Source: M30B80 sp965656935
GTDB taxonomy: Bacteria; Pseudomonadota; Alphaproteobacteria; Rhodobacterales; Rhodobacteraceae
DNA length: 64,000 nt
Reading direction: 5' to 3'
Assembly (NCBI GenBank): GCA_965656935.1
Contig: CBFHMG010000009.1
Coordinates: forward strand, 53,500-117,499
Shown here: positions 16,950-25,748 of the stretch, in pieces
Layout: each line of letters starts with the position of its first letter
Position numbering within the stretch: position 1 is the first letter of the stretch
Notes under the pieces: generated by a model
The model's database searches: none
What the model saw: only the letters and a program-made list of their open reading frames with translations
Told to the model about the DNA's origin: nothing
Translations under genes and position numbers: made by a program

Positions 16950-18181
16950 TGGATACCACGATTCTTCTTCATTGGGCCGAGTTTGCGGTGCGCTGGCTGC
17001 ATGTGATCACCGCCATCGCCTGGATCGGCTCCAGCTTCTATTTCATTGCGCTTGATCTTGGCCTCAAACGCGATGTGGCGCTGGCCTCGGGCGCGGATGG
17101 TGAGGAATGGCAGGTTCATGGCGGCGGGTTCTACCATGTGCAGAAATACATGGTCGCGCCTTCGGAAATGCCCGAGCATCTGACTTGGTTCAAATGGGAA
17201 AGCTATGCCACATGGCTGTCAGGCGTGGCGCTGCTGGCGCTGGTCTATTGGGTCGGGGCCGAGCTGTTTTTGATCGATTATAATATCATGGAATTAGAGG
17301 TTTGGCAGGCGATCTTGATCTCAGCCCTTTCGCTGGTGATTGGCTGGGTGATCTATGATCTGTTGTGCAAATCCCCCCTTGGCGAGAACCCGACCGTCTT
17401 GATGCTGCTGCTGTTCGTGCTGCTGGTGGCGATGGCATGGGGCTATACCCAAATCTTCACGGGCCGCGCGGCGCTGCTGCATTTGGGCGCTTTCACCGCC
17501 ACGATCATGACTGCCAATGTCGCCATGATCATCATGCCCAATCAGCGCATTGTGGTGGCAGACCTCAAGGCAGGGCGCATTCCTGATGCCAAATACGGCA
17601 AGATCGCCAAGCTGCGCTCCACCCATAACAATTACCTGACCTTGCCTGTCATCTTCCTGATGCTGTCGAACCATTACCCGCTGGCCTTCGCGAGTGAATA
17701 CAATTGGCTGATCGCCAGCCTTGTCTTCCTGATGGGCGTCACGATCCGGCATTTCTTCAACACGATGCATGCGCGCAAAGGCATGTTGTGGTGGACATGG
17801 GGCGTCACCGCGTTGATTTTCGCGGTGATTGTCTGGCTCTCCAGCCTGCCGCTAATGCGCGATGACGGGATGGAGCAAGCCGCGCTTAGCCCTGCGGCCA
17901 CCCGCTTTGCCGCCCATGAGAGCTTTCCCGATGTGGCCAATGTCGTGCTTGGCAATTGCTCCATGTGCCACGCGCAGGAGGTGTTCTGGCCCGGATTGGC
18001 AGCGGCCCCGCGCGGCGTGATGCTGGACACGGATGGACGGATTGCGCAGCAGGCCCGCGCCATCTACCTTCAAGCAGGCGTCACCCATGCCATGCCTCCG
18101 GGCAGCAGCAGTTTCATCGCGGAGGAGGACCGCGCATTGATCCGGCGCTGGTACCGTGAGGTCACAGGCGGCGCGCTTTAA
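16949..18181 (+). CDS. puuD: membrane urate oxidase PuuD with C-terminal cytochrome c domain
   Basis: PuuD oxidises urate to 5-hydroxyisourate at the inner membrane and is a cofactor alternative to soluble uricase. The 410-aa protein has about eight transmembrane segments, starting with WAEFAVRWLHVITAIAWIG. A C-terminal cytochrome c part has the heme site CSMCH (Cys337, Cys340, His341) and a distal Met (THAMPPG). The heme domain needs the cytochrome c maturation system, of which ccmF, ccmH and ccmE are in this window. It is followed after 21 nt by an aldolase gene. Confidence 0.94.
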   Translation: MDTTILLHWAEFAVRWLHVITAIAWIGSSFYFIALDLGLKRDVALASGADGEEWQVHGGGFYHVQKYMVAPSEMPEHLTWFKWESYATWLSGVALLALVYWVGAELFLIDYNIMELEVWQAILISALSLVIGWVIYDLLCKSPLGENPTVLMLLLFVLLVAMAWGYTQIFTGRAALLHLGAFTATIMTANVAMIIMPNQRIVVADLKAGRIPDAKYGKIAKLRSTHNNYLTLPVIFLMLSNHYPLAFASEYNWLIASLVFLMGVTIRHFFNTMHARKGMLWWTWGVTALIFAVIVWLSSLPLMRDDGMEQAALSPAATRFAAHESFPDVANVVLGNCSMCHAQEVFWPGLAAAPRGVMLDTDGRIAQQARAIYLQAGVTHAMPPGSSSFIAEEDRALIRRWYREVTGGAL

Positions 18182-18202
18182 CACCTAAGGGAGAGACACC
18201 AG

Positions 18203-18967
18203 ATGCCAGCACCGAAAAACCACCTCAAGGCAGCGCTTGGCGCAGGGCAGATGCAGCGGGGGCTGTGGATGAATATGTGCTCCGAGGTGAGTGCCGAGAT
18301 CGCAGGCAAAGCAGGGTTTGACTGGTGCCTTCTGGATCACGAACACGGCCCCTATGACCCGCAATTGATGCGCCGCCAATTGATCGCGCTGGAAGGCACG
18401 ACCGCCCATGCCGTGGCGCGGGTCCCCTCCAATGAGGCATGGATCCTCAAACAGGTGCTTGATCTGGGGGTGCAATCGGTTTTGGTGCCCATGGTCGACA
18501 CCGCCGACGAGGCCGAGGCCGTGGTGCGCGCCTGCCTCTATCCGCCCGCAGGCATTCGCGGCATGGGGGTGACCAGCACACGCGCCGCTGATTTCGGCGG
18601 CTATTCCGACTACCCCGCCACTGCCAATGCGCAGATTTGCGTGATGGTGCAGGCAGAATCGGCCCGCGCGCTTGAAAACCTCGAGGCGATCTGCGCCACC
18701 GATGGGGTGGATTGCGTCTTTATCGGCCCCGCCGATCTGGCCGCCGATATGGGCTATACCCATGACTTGGGCAATAAGGTGGTGATGGATGCGATTGATA
18801 ATGCGATCACGCGCATCGTGGCCTCGGGCAAGGCGGCGGGGATCATCACGCTCGATCCTGAAAAGCAAAGCCATTACGCCAAGCTCGGCGTGACCTTTCT
18901 GGGCATGAATGTCGAAACCAGCGTCTATGCCGATGGTGTGCGCGCGATTGCCAAGCGGAGCTTGTGA
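18203..18967 (+). CDS. HpcH/HpaI-family aldolase
   Basis: This 254-aa metal-dependent class II aldolase is related to 4-hydroxy-2-oxovalerate and HpaI aldolases, which cleave hydroxy-oxoacids to pyruvate and an aldehyde. Visible are DWCLLDHEHGPYD with the metal/substrate loop, QSVLVPMVDTADEAEA, QAESARALENLEAI with the metal-binding Glu, and CVFIGPADLAADMG. The natural substrate is unknown. It may be cotranscribed with uraH-puuD, and its stop overlaps the next gene by a GTGA. Confidence 0.9.
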   Translation: MPAPKNHLKAALGAGQMQRGLWMNMCSEVSAEIAGKAGFDWCLLDHEHGPYDPQLMRRQLIALEGTTAHAVARVPSNEAWILKQVLDLGVQSVLVPMVDTADEAEAVVRACLYPPAGIRGMGVTSTRAADFGGYSDYPATANAQICVMVQAESARALENLEAICATDGVDCVFIGPADLAADMGYTHDLGNKVVMDAIDNAITRIVASGKAAGIITLDPEKQSHYAKLGVTFLGMNVETSVYADGVRAIAKRSL

Positions 18968-19416
18968 GCGCCCCGATGATCCTAGTTGATGCCGATGCCT
19001 GTCCCGTCAAGGATGAGATCTATGCCGCCGCTTACCGCCACAAAATGCCCGTGCGCTTGGTGGCCAATCAATATCTGCGCCATCCCGAGCATCCGCTGAT
19101 CACAATGCAAATGGTGGATGACGGCTTTGATGCCGCCGATGATGCGATTGCCGAGATGGCGGGGCAGGGCGTGCTGGTCGTGACCGCTGATATCCTGCTG
19201 GCCGAGCGTTGTGTGAAAGCGGGCGCCTTGGTGCTCAGTCATAAGGGCGTGCCCTTCACGGCCAACTCCATCGGCGGGGCCGTCGCCACCCGCGCGATCA
19301 TGGCCGATTTGCGCGCGGGCCTCGATATGCAGGGCATTGGCGGCTCCAAGCCCTTTTCGAAATCCGATCGCTCGGCTTTCTCCAATGCGCTCGAGACGAC
19401 ATTGCGCAAACTCTGA
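18964..19416 (+). CDS. YaiI/YqxD family (DUF188) PIN-like protein
   Basis: This 150-aa protein opens with the family signature MILVDADACPVKDEI and later has TADILLAERCVKAGA and HKGVPFTANSIG. The family has a PIN-like fold with conserved acidic residues, but its function is unproven. The start is GTG 18964, overlapping the aldolase stop; ATG 18976 would give the classic family N-terminus. Confidence 0.88.
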   Translation: MSAPMILVDADACPVKDEIYAAAYRHKMPVRLVANQYLRHPEHPLITMQMVDDGFDAADDAIAEMAGQGVLVVTADILLAERCVKAGALVLSHKGVPFTANSIGGAVATRAIMADLRAGLDMQGIGGSKPFSKSDRSAFSNALETTLRKL

Positions 19417-19509
19417 CCAAACCACCCTATTTCAGGGCTGTGCGGCATCGGTGCTTCCCTTTGCGCCAAGGGTGCGCTATGCGCCATCTCTTGGAAACAG
19501 GATCGTGTC

Positions 19510-20967
19510 ATGAGCTTCACTCTCGCCATTATCGGGCGCCCCAATGTCGGCAAATCCACGCTGTTCAATCGGCTTGTGGGAAAGCGTCTTGCGCTGGTTG
19601 ATGACCAGCCAGGCGTCACGCGCGATTTGCGCGAAGGGGCTGCGCGGCTGGGGCATTTGAAATTCACCGTTGTGGATACTGCCGGCCTCGAAGAGGCAAC
19701 CGATGACAGCCTTCAGGGCCGCATGCGCCGCCTGACCGAGCGCGCGGTTGATATGGCCGATGCCTGCCTTTTCGTGATTGATGCGCGAATGGGTGTCACC
19801 CCCACCGATCAACTCTTTGCCGATTTGCTGCGCAAACGCGGCACCAATGTCATTCTGGCCGCCAATAAGGCCGAAGGCCGCGCGGGCGAGGCTGGCCTCT
19901 ATGAGGCCTTCAGCCTCGGCCTTGGCGAGCCGCTCGCGCTGTCTGCCGAGCATGGCGAAGGGATGAGCGAATTGCTCACCCTCCTCGAACCCATGGTCGA
20001 TGCGGCGGCTGAAACAGTTGAAGAGGCCGAAACCGAGATTGATGTCGATGAAGAGGGGATGGGCGAAGATCGCCTCATAACCATCAAGAAACCCTTGCAA
20101 ATTGCCATTGTCGGCCGCCCCAATGCAGGCAAATCCACCCTGATCAACCAGATCATCGGCGAAGAGCGTTTGCTGACAGGCCCCGAGGCGGGCATCACGC
20201 GGGATTCGATCTCAGTACCTTTCGTCTGGGATGATGTGCCAATGCGTATCTTTGATACCGCTGGCATGCGCAAACGCGCCAAAGTGCAGGAAAAGCTGGA
20301 AAAGCTCTCGGTCTCGGATGGACTGCGCGCGGTGAAATTCGCCGAAGTTGTCGTGGTTCTGCTCGATGCAGCCATTCCCTTTGAATCGCAGGATCTGCGC
20401 ATCGCCGATCTGGCCGAGCGCGAAGGGCGCGCGGTCGTGATCGCGGTCAATAAATGGGATATCGAGGAAGATAAGCAGGAAAAGCTGAAAAAGCTGCGCC
20501 ACAGCTTTGAAAAACTCCTGCCCCAGCTCAAAGGCGCGCCGATGATCACGGTTTCGGCCAAGACAGGCAAAGGCCTTGATCGGCTCCATGCCGCCATCAT
20601 GAGCGCGCAATCTGTCTGGAACCGCCGTGTGCCGACCGCCACCCTGAACCGCTGGCTCGCCGCCATGCTCGAAGCGCACCCGCCCCCCGCACCGGGCGGT
20701 ATACGGATCAAGCTGCGTTATATGACCCAAGTCAAATCCCGCCCGCCGGGCTTTGTAGTGATGTGTTCGCATCCCGAAAAACTGCCCGAGAGCTATTCGC
20801 GCTATCTGGTCAATGGTCTGCGCCTTGATTTCGACATGCCGGGCACGCCAATCCGCCTCTATATGCGCAGTCAGGCGGATAAGAACCCCTATAAGGACCG
20901 CAAGAAATCGGTCCCCTCGCGCCTGTCAAAACATGTGCGCAAGGGCGAGACGAAAAAGGGAGGCTAA
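19510..20967 (+). CDS. der: ribosome-associated GTPase Der (EngA)
   Basis: Der assists 50S ribosomal subunit assembly. The 485-aa protein has two tandem GTPase domains with P-loops GRPNVGKS (residues 8-15) and GRPNAGKS (about 202-209), NKAE and NKWD base-recognition motifs, and a C-terminal KH-like domain. The acidic linker between domains (VEEAETEIDVDEEGMGED) is typical. A hairpin spans its stop codon. Confidence 0.97.
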   Translation: MSFTLAIIGRPNVGKSTLFNRLVGKRLALVDDQPGVTRDLREGAARLGHLKFTVVDTAGLEEATDDSLQGRMRRLTERAVDMADACLFVIDARMGVTPTDQLFADLLRKRGTNVILAANKAEGRAGEAGLYEAFSLGLGEPLALSAEHGEGMSELLTLLEPMVDAAAETVEEAETEIDVDEEGMGEDRLITIKKPLQIAIVGRPNAGKSTLINQIIGEERLLTGPEAGITRDSISVPFVWDDVPMRIFDTAGMRKRAKVQEKLEKLSVSDGLRAVKFAEVVVVLLDAAIPFESQDLRIADLAEREGRAVVIAVNKWDIEEDKQEKLKKLRHSFEKLLPQLKGAPMITVSAKTGKGLDRLHAAIMSAQSVWNRRVPTATLNRWLAAMLEAHPPPAPGGIRIKLRYMTQVKSRPPGFVVMCSHPEKLPESYSRYLVNGLRLDFDMPGTPIRLYMRSQADKNPYKDRKKSVPSRLSKHVRKGETKKGG

Positions 20968-20976
20968 ACGCCTCCC
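20958..20976 (+). terminator. hairpin over the der stop codon
   Basis: The stem GGGAGGC/GCCTCCC with loop TAAAC contains the TAA stop codon of der. Only a weak T-rich stretch follows, so this is a modest terminator candidate. Confidence 0.4.
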
Positions 20977-20984
20977 TGCCTGTA

Positions 20985-21003
20985 TCTTTGCTTTGGAAAT
21001 ACT
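20985..21003 (-). repeat. 3' element AGTATTTnnnAAGCAAAGA, copy 3
   Basis: On the minus strand this reads AGTATTTCCAAAGCAAAGA, 59 nt past the grxD stop and in its sense direction. A GC-rich inverted segment (GGGCCGC/GCGGCCC) lies between grxD and the element. Confidence 0.8.
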
Positions 21004-21062
21004 TCGGGGTCAGGGCCGCATAAGCGGCCCGCAGGGGCAGCGCCCCTGTCCCCCGTTAGACG

Positions 21063-21422
21063 TCAGGCATTGGCCTGACGGATTTTCTCGGCCGCGTCTT
21101 TGTCAAAGGCCACTCCGTTTTCCTCAAACAGCGTGTCCAGCTCGCCCGAAAGGGTCATCTCGGTGATGATATCACAGCCGCCCACAAACTCGCCCTTCAC
21201 ATAAAGCTGCGGGATGGTCGGCCAATCCGAGAATTCCTTGATCCCTTGGCGGATCTCCTCATCGGCCAGCACATTCACATCGGCAAATTCGATGCCCATG
21301 TAATTCAACACCCCTGCAACACGGCTGGAAAAGCCACATTGCGGCATGGATTTGGTGCCTTTCATGAACAGCACCACATCATTCTCGGTGATCGTCTGCT
21401 TGATCGTCGTTTCTGCGCTCAT
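21063..21422 (-). CDS. grxD: monothiol glutaredoxin (Grx4/GrxD type)
   Basis: This 119-aa CGFS glutaredoxin carries or delivers [2Fe-2S] clusters with glutathione. The active-site Cys29 lies in MPQCGFSSRV, with the usual KGTKSMP, WPTIPQLYV and FVGGCDI segments. It lies 12 nt after a BolA-like gene; Grx4 and BolA form [2Fe-2S] heterodimers used for iron sensing or cluster trafficking. Confidence 0.96.
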   Translation of the reverse strand: MSAETTIKQTITENDVVLFMKGTKSMPQCGFSSRVAGVLNYMGIEFADVNVLADEEIRQGIKEFSDWPTIPQLYVKGEFVGGCDIITEMTLSGELDTLFEENGVAFDKDAAEKIRQANA

Positions 21423-21434
21423 CTTGGACGTTCC

Positions 21435-21671
21435 TTATTCTGGTGCCTTGGTGGTCAGGGCAAGCGCGTGCAATTCGCCTGCGCTGCCATCCATCTTGCC
21501 TTTGAGCGCGGCATAAACCGCGCGTTGTTGCTGGACGCGGTTCATCCCGCGAAAGCTTTCATCAATGACTTGGGCCGCAAAATGCGCGCCGTCATCGCCT
21601 TGCACGGTGATGGCGGCCTCGGGAAAGCTCTCCCTGATCAAACCCTCGATGATTTCTGCCGTTATGGCCAT
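21435..21671 (-). CDS. BolA/IbaG family protein
   Basis: The 78-aa protein from ATG 21671 (MAITAEIIEGLIRESFPEA) has the BolA fold signature HFAAQVIDESFRGMNRVQQQRAVYAAL with a cluster-ligand His. An upstream in-frame ATG at 21719 would add 16 residues not seen in the family. The next gene is grxD, its expected partner. Confidence 0.92.
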   Translation of the reverse strand: MAITAEIIEGLIRESFPEAAITVQGDDGAHFAAQVIDESFRGMNRVQQQRAVYAALKGKMDGSAGELHALALTTKAPE

Positions 21672-21749
21672 GGCGTCATTATCCCTGATTATCTGTCCCA
21701 CAGAATGTAGAGCGGGCATGCCCCTCTCGCAAGGGAAGGGCGCGAATTG

Positions 21750-23912
21750 CTATGCATCAAAATTGGCAGCGAAACTGGAGGTATAAAGCGCCGATAGCGC
21801 GTCCAATTCAACCTCGGAGCAGCCGATCTTGATGCTGTTGCCAGTGAATTTACCCACGCTTGCCAAGGTCACACCCGCTTTGCCCGCCTCAACCATCAAG
21901 GCTTCGGCCTTGTCAAAGGAACAGGCAATCAGATAGCGCGCCTGATCTTCGCCAAACAGGGTCGCGGCATCGGCAGGCTCCAGCACCACGCCTACACCCG
22001 CGGCCTCGGCCATCTCGAATGCCGCCAAAGCCAAACCGCCATCAGACAGATCGGTACAGGCCGAGATTAGCGCGCGATTGTCGCGGATAAATTCGCCATT
22101 GCGCTTTTCGGCCTCAAGATCGACATGGGGCGCATCCCCGTCTTCACGGTTGAACACCTCCGCCAGCAAGGCCGATTGCCCCAGATGGCCTGTTGTTTCA
22201 CCCACCAAAATGGCGAAATGGCCATCCCGCGCGGTGCCGCCGATCAGATCGTCGATATGGGACAGCAGCCCGACCGCGCCGATGGTCGGTGTAGGCAGGA
22301 TGCCCCTGCCATCGGTCTCGTTATAGAGCGAGACATTGCCCGACACGATCGGCATATCCAGCGCCTCGCAGGCCGCGCCGATCCCTTTGATCGCGCCCAC
22401 AAACTGGCCCATGATCTCGGGCTTTTCGGGATTGCCGAAATTCAGGTTATCGGTGCTGGCCAAAGGTTTGGCCCCCACGGCGCAGAGATTGCGGTAAGCC
22501 TCGGCCACCGCCTGCTTGCCCCCTTCAAAGGGGTTCGCCTTCACATAGCGCGGCGTCACATCCGAGGTGAAAGCCAGCGCCTTATCGGTGCCATGCACAC
22601 GGATCACGCCTGCACCCAAACCGGGTGTGCGGATCGAATCGGCCATCACTTGCGTGTCATATTGTTCCCAAACCCAAGCCCGCGAGCAGTAATTGGGCGA
22701 CGCCACCAAGGATTTCAGCGCATCAATCGGGTCAATCTCGGGCACGAAATCCAGCGGGTCTGCGGCGGGTGTTTCCACCCATGGGCGGTCATATTCAGGC
22801 GCCGAGGAGGCCAGTTTTGACAAAGGCAAATCAGCCATCACGTCATTGCCATGCAGGATCAAGAAGCGATCCTCGGCAATGGTCTCGCCGACAATCGCGA
22901 AATCAAGGTCCCATTTCTCAAAGACTGCGCGCGCCTCGGCCTCAAGCTCGGGGTTGAGCACCATCAACATGCGCTCTTGGCTCTCCGAGAGCATCATTTC
23001 ATAGGCGCTCATCTCGGTTTCGCGTTGTGGCACGTAATCCAAGGTCAGCTTGATGCCCAAACCGCCCTTATCGCCCATCTCCACCGCCGAACAGGTCAGG
23101 CCAGCGGCCCCCATATCCTGAATGGAAATCACAGCGCCCGTGGCCATCAATTCCAGACAGGCCTCCATCAGGCGTTTTTCGGTGAAAGGGTCACCAACCT
23201 GCACGGTGGGGCGTTTATCTTCAATCGTGTCGTCAAATTCAGCCGAGGCCATGGTCGCCCCGCCCACACCGTCGCGCCCTGTTTTGGCACCCAGATAAAC
23301 GACAGGCATCCCCACGCCCGAGGCGGCGGAGTAGAAAATTTTGTCCGTATCGGCCAGACCAGCGGCAAAAGCGTTTACAAGGCAATTGCCGTTATAGGCG
23401 GGATGGAAACGCACTTCGCCGCCCACGGTCGGCACGCCGAAGCAATTGCCATAGCCGCCAACGCCTGCCACGACGCCATGCACCAATTGGCGGGTCTTGG
23501 GGTGGTCGGGCTCCCCGAAGGATAGCGCATTCATCGCAGCCACTGGGCGCGCGCCCATGGTAAAGACATCGCGCAAAATGCCGCCCACACCCGTCGCTGC
23601 CCCCTGATAAGGCTCGATATAGGAGGGGTGATTATGGCTTTCCATTTTGAAAACAACGGCTTGGCCATCGCCGATATCCACGATCCCCGCATTCTCACCT
23701 GGTCCGCAGATCACTTGCGGGCCTGTGGTCGGCAGCGTACGCAGCCATTTCTTCGAGGATTTATAGGAGCAATGCTCATTCCACATGGCCGAAAAAATCC
23801 CAAGCTCGGTAAAGCTCGGCTCACGTCCGATGATCTCAAGAACGCGCTCGTATTCGTCGGGGCTTAGCCCGTGGGCGGCGATCAATTCGGGTGTAATTGC
23901 GGGCTCATGCAT
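21750..23912 (-). CDS. purL: phosphoribosylformylglycinamidine synthase subunit PurL
   Basis: PurL is the ATP-dependent synthase subunit of step four of purine synthesis, working with PurQ and PurS. The 720-aa length is that of small PurL, which lacks the fused glutaminase domain. Motifs seen are IFSAMWNEHCSYKSSKKWL near the N-terminus, VVFKMESHNHPSYIEPYQGA, MGARPVAAMN, and the second-half QFVGAIKGIG and ACTDLSDGGLALAAFEMAE. purQ and purS are not in this window. Confidence 0.97.
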   Translation of the reverse strand: MHEPAITPELIAAHGLSPDEYERVLEIIGREPSFTELGIFSAMWNEHCSYKSSKKWLRTLPTTGPQVICGPGENAGIVDIGDGQAVVFKMESHNHPSYIEPYQGAATGVGGILRDVFTMGARPVAAMNALSFGEPDHPKTRQLVHGVVAGVGGYGNCFGVPTVGGEVRFHPAYNGNCLVNAFAAGLADTDKIFYSAASGVGMPVVYLGAKTGRDGVGGATMASAEFDDTIEDKRPTVQVGDPFTEKRLMEACLELMATGAVISIQDMGAAGLTCSAVEMGDKGGLGIKLTLDYVPQRETEMSAYEMMLSESQERMLMVLNPELEAEARAVFEKWDLDFAIVGETIAEDRFLILHGNDVMADLPLSKLASSAPEYDRPWVETPAADPLDFVPEIDPIDALKSLVASPNYCSRAWVWEQYDTQVMADSIRTPGLGAGVIRVHGTDKALAFTSDVTPRYVKANPFEGGKQAVAEAYRNLCAVGAKPLASTDNLNFGNPEKPEIMGQFVGAIKGIGAACEALDMPIVSGNVSLYNETDGRGILPTPTIGAVGLLSHIDDLIGGTARDGHFAILVGETTGHLGQSALLAEVFNREDGDAPHVDLEAEKRNGEFIRDNRALISACTDLSDGGLALAAFEMAEAAGVGVVLEPADAATLFGEDQARYLIACSFDKAEALMVEAGKAGVTLASVGKFTGNSIKIGCSEVELDALSALYTSSFAANFDA

Positions 23913-23978
23913 CAGGCGGCTTTCCCATTTGGTCTATTTGAGCCTGTCTTTAAAACAGTGCGGCCCGAGGGGGAAGGG

Positions 23979-24446
23979 CTAGAGCATGCGTTGAAAGCAG
24001 ATACTGGTGGGGTGGTCATAGCCAGCATGGGCCACTCTCGCGGTCTCGGTAAAGCCAAGGCGGGTGAAACAGGCGTGGTTCTCGGTCAACTCCACGCGGG
24101 TTTGCAGCGCAAGCGCGCTCAGGCCCAAATCACGCGCCAGCTTTTCCGCCGCTTCGATCAAAGCGCGCGCGGTACCTTGGCCGCGCAACTCCTGCGCCAC
24201 AGCCAGCTTGCCCAGATAGAGCGTTAAGTTTTGCTGCACTGCAAAAAGACAGGCCTTTGGCGCGCCTGTTTTGTCTCTGAAAAGAATGAGGTTTTCGGCC
24301 TGAGCTTTGGCGCGCAGATCGGCTTGGGTCATCTTGTCAAGCGAGGAGGGCGGGTCAATGCGGCCCTCCATAAAAGCAAAGCAGGAGTGCAGCAGCGCCA
24401 ACAGTCCCGCGAAATCATCAAAATCTTGTGGGTTGGTCTCTATCAT
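23979..24446 (-). CDS. GNAT-family N-acetyltransferase
   Basis: This protein of about 155 aa has the acetyl-CoA binding segment LAVAQELRGQGTARALIEAAEKLARDLG and the closing ENHACFTRLGFTE of the GNAT fold. The acceptor is unknown. The open frame extends to 24485, but that start would lie in the T-run of a terminator, so ATG 24446 (MIETNPQDF) or 24455 is preferred. Confidence 0.85.
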   Translation of the reverse strand: MIETNPQDFDDFAGLLALLHSCFAFMEGRIDPPSSLDKMTQADLRAKAQAENLILFRDKTGAPKACLFAVQQNLTLYLGKLAVAQELRGQGTARALIEAAEKLARDLGLSALALQTRVELTENHACFTRLGFTETARVAHAGYDHPTSICFQRML

Positions 24447-24483
24447 CTTGAACATCTTGTAGAGGCCAAGCGGATAAAAATCC

Positions 24484-24511
24484 AAAAAAAAGGCCGAGAC
24501 GAATCTCGGCC
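24484..24511 (-). terminator. intrinsic terminator, minus strand
   Basis: A perfect 8-bp stem GGCCGAGA/TCTCGGCC with a 4-nt loop CGAA is followed on the minus strand by eight T (24491-24484). It ends transcription coming from the LysR side before the acetyltransferase gene. Confidence 0.85.
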
Positions 24512-24590
24512 GAAGTCCAACAGGGAGGTAGTAATCAAAGCAACTGCATGCTCATGATCACTGGAGATTAAATAATCAGCAGTTTGCGAA
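24484..24590 (-). ncRNA. candidate small RNA with anti-Shine-Dalgarno box (copy B)
   Basis: On the minus strand the box ACTACCTCCCTGTTGGAC (24515-24532) is followed by a perfect terminator and eight T. It shares the box and layout of the locus at 3767-3817. It lies between the LysR-type gene and the acetyltransferase gene, so it could be an independent sRNA or one cut from the 3' end of the LysR mRNA. The 5' limit is a guess. Confidence 0.45.
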
Positions 24591-24654
24591 CGATCAAGAC
24601 AAAACCCGCTTCAATGCCGCAATGCGGCTATGCGTGTGGCGCATAGCCCACAGG

Positions 24655-25569
24655 CTAGGAGGGCGTATTTATTTCCAAATCGCGCATTTTGCGGCGGTGG
24701 CTCATGATTTCCTCGCTCACGAAATCACGGAAGGCCTCGACCCGTTTTGATTGGCGAAGCTCCTCTGGATAGGCAAGGAAGACGGGCACTTCGCTCGATT
24801 CCACTTGCGGCAAGACGCGCACCAGATCGGGGAAGTCCTCGACCAGATATTCAGGCAAAACGCCGATGCCAAGATCATGGATCACCGCCTGCAGGACGCC
24901 GAAATAGTTGTTCACCGTCAACACGCTTCCCACATCATGTGACATCAACTCACGCACCAAAAGCGCGCCCGAGCTGACCTGAGCCGAGCTCGCATTCTGG
25001 CTGACAATCCGGTGATTTCCAAGATTTTCCAGTGACATAGGCGTGCCTGTCTTCTCCAGATAGGCGGGGGATGCGTAGAGGCGCATATGGATATTCATCA
25101 AGCGTTTACGGATCAAATCGGCCTGACTGGGTTCTTTCATGCGGATGGCAACATCAGCCTCGCGCATTGGCAAATCCAATACCCGCTCCTCCAGCATCAG
25201 ATCGATTTTCAGGTTGGGATATTTCTCATAGAGCTTGGCCAAGCGAGGGGCCAACCAGATCGAGCCGAAGCCGATTGTCGTGGTCACCCTGAGATCGCCA
25301 AAGACTTCTTCCTCGCTGTCACGAATGCGTGCCGAGGCGGCATCAAGGCGTTTGGACATGTGGCGTGTTGCTTCAAAAAGCAATTCGCCCTGCTCGGTCA
25401 GGATCAGGCCGCGCGCATGGCGATGAAAGAGATTTGTGTTGAAATCCTCCTCCAGCGCGCGAATCTGGCGGCTGACGGCGGATTGGCTGAGATGGAGCAC
25501 CTCACCCGCATGGGTCAGGCTGCCCGCATCCGCGACCGCATGAAATACTCGCAATCTGTCCCAGTCCAT
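24655..25569 (-). CDS. LysR-family transcriptional regulator
   Basis: This 304-aa regulator has an N-terminal winged helix-turn-helix (GEVLHLSQSAVSRQIRALEEDFNTNLFHR at about residues 22-50) and a LysR substrate-binding domain. It is divergently transcribed from the indolepyruvate oxidoreductase gene at 25749, so control of that gene is plausible. A dyad TTATCAA/TTGATAA lies 31 nt before its start codon. Confidence 0.92.
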   Translation of the reverse strand: MDWDRLRVFHAVADAGSLTHAGEVLHLSQSAVSRQIRALEEDFNTNLFHRHARGLILTEQGELLFEATRHMSKRLDAASARIRDSEEEVFGDLRVTTTIGFGSIWLAPRLAKLYEKYPNLKIDLMLEERVLDLPMREADVAIRMKEPSQADLIRKRLMNIHMRLYASPAYLEKTGTPMSLENLGNHRIVSQNASSAQVSSGALLVRELMSHDVGSVLTVNNYFGVLQAVIHDLGIGVLPEYLVEDFPDLVRVLPQVESSEVPVFLAYPEELRQSKRVEAFRDFVSEEIMSHRRKMRDLEINTPS

Positions 25570-25599
25570 AACGCCCTCCGTTGGGTCGTCGTTACCTCC

Positions 25600-25629
25600 T
25601 TATCAACGGCGGTTCAAAGCCATTGATAA
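25600..25629. promoter_or_regulatory. dyad TTATCAA-N16-TTGATAA, possible LysR operator
   Basis: Two perfect 7-bp inverted arms at 25600-25606 and 25623-25629 lie in the divergent promoter region, near the LysR-type gene. LysR regulators bind dyads of this kind, commonly with autoregulation. No binding evidence is available. Confidence 0.4.
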
Positions 25630-25687
25630 ACAGAAACCGAAAATTGTGTATTATGACGCCGCGTTGCCGCGTCTTTAGGCGCTTTTA

Positions 25688-25706
25688 AGGTCAGCATTTT
25701 TGACCT
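25688..25706. promoter_or_regulatory. dyad AGGTCA-N7-TGACCT upstream of the oxidoreductase
   Basis: Perfect 6-bp inverted arms lie 42 nt before the start codon of the indolepyruvate oxidoreductase gene, a position suited to an operator near the transcription start or a leader hairpin. Confidence 0.35.
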
Positions 25707-25748
25707 ATGCTTTCGACAACGAATCCCGTTCCGGTATGGAGGTGCCTC

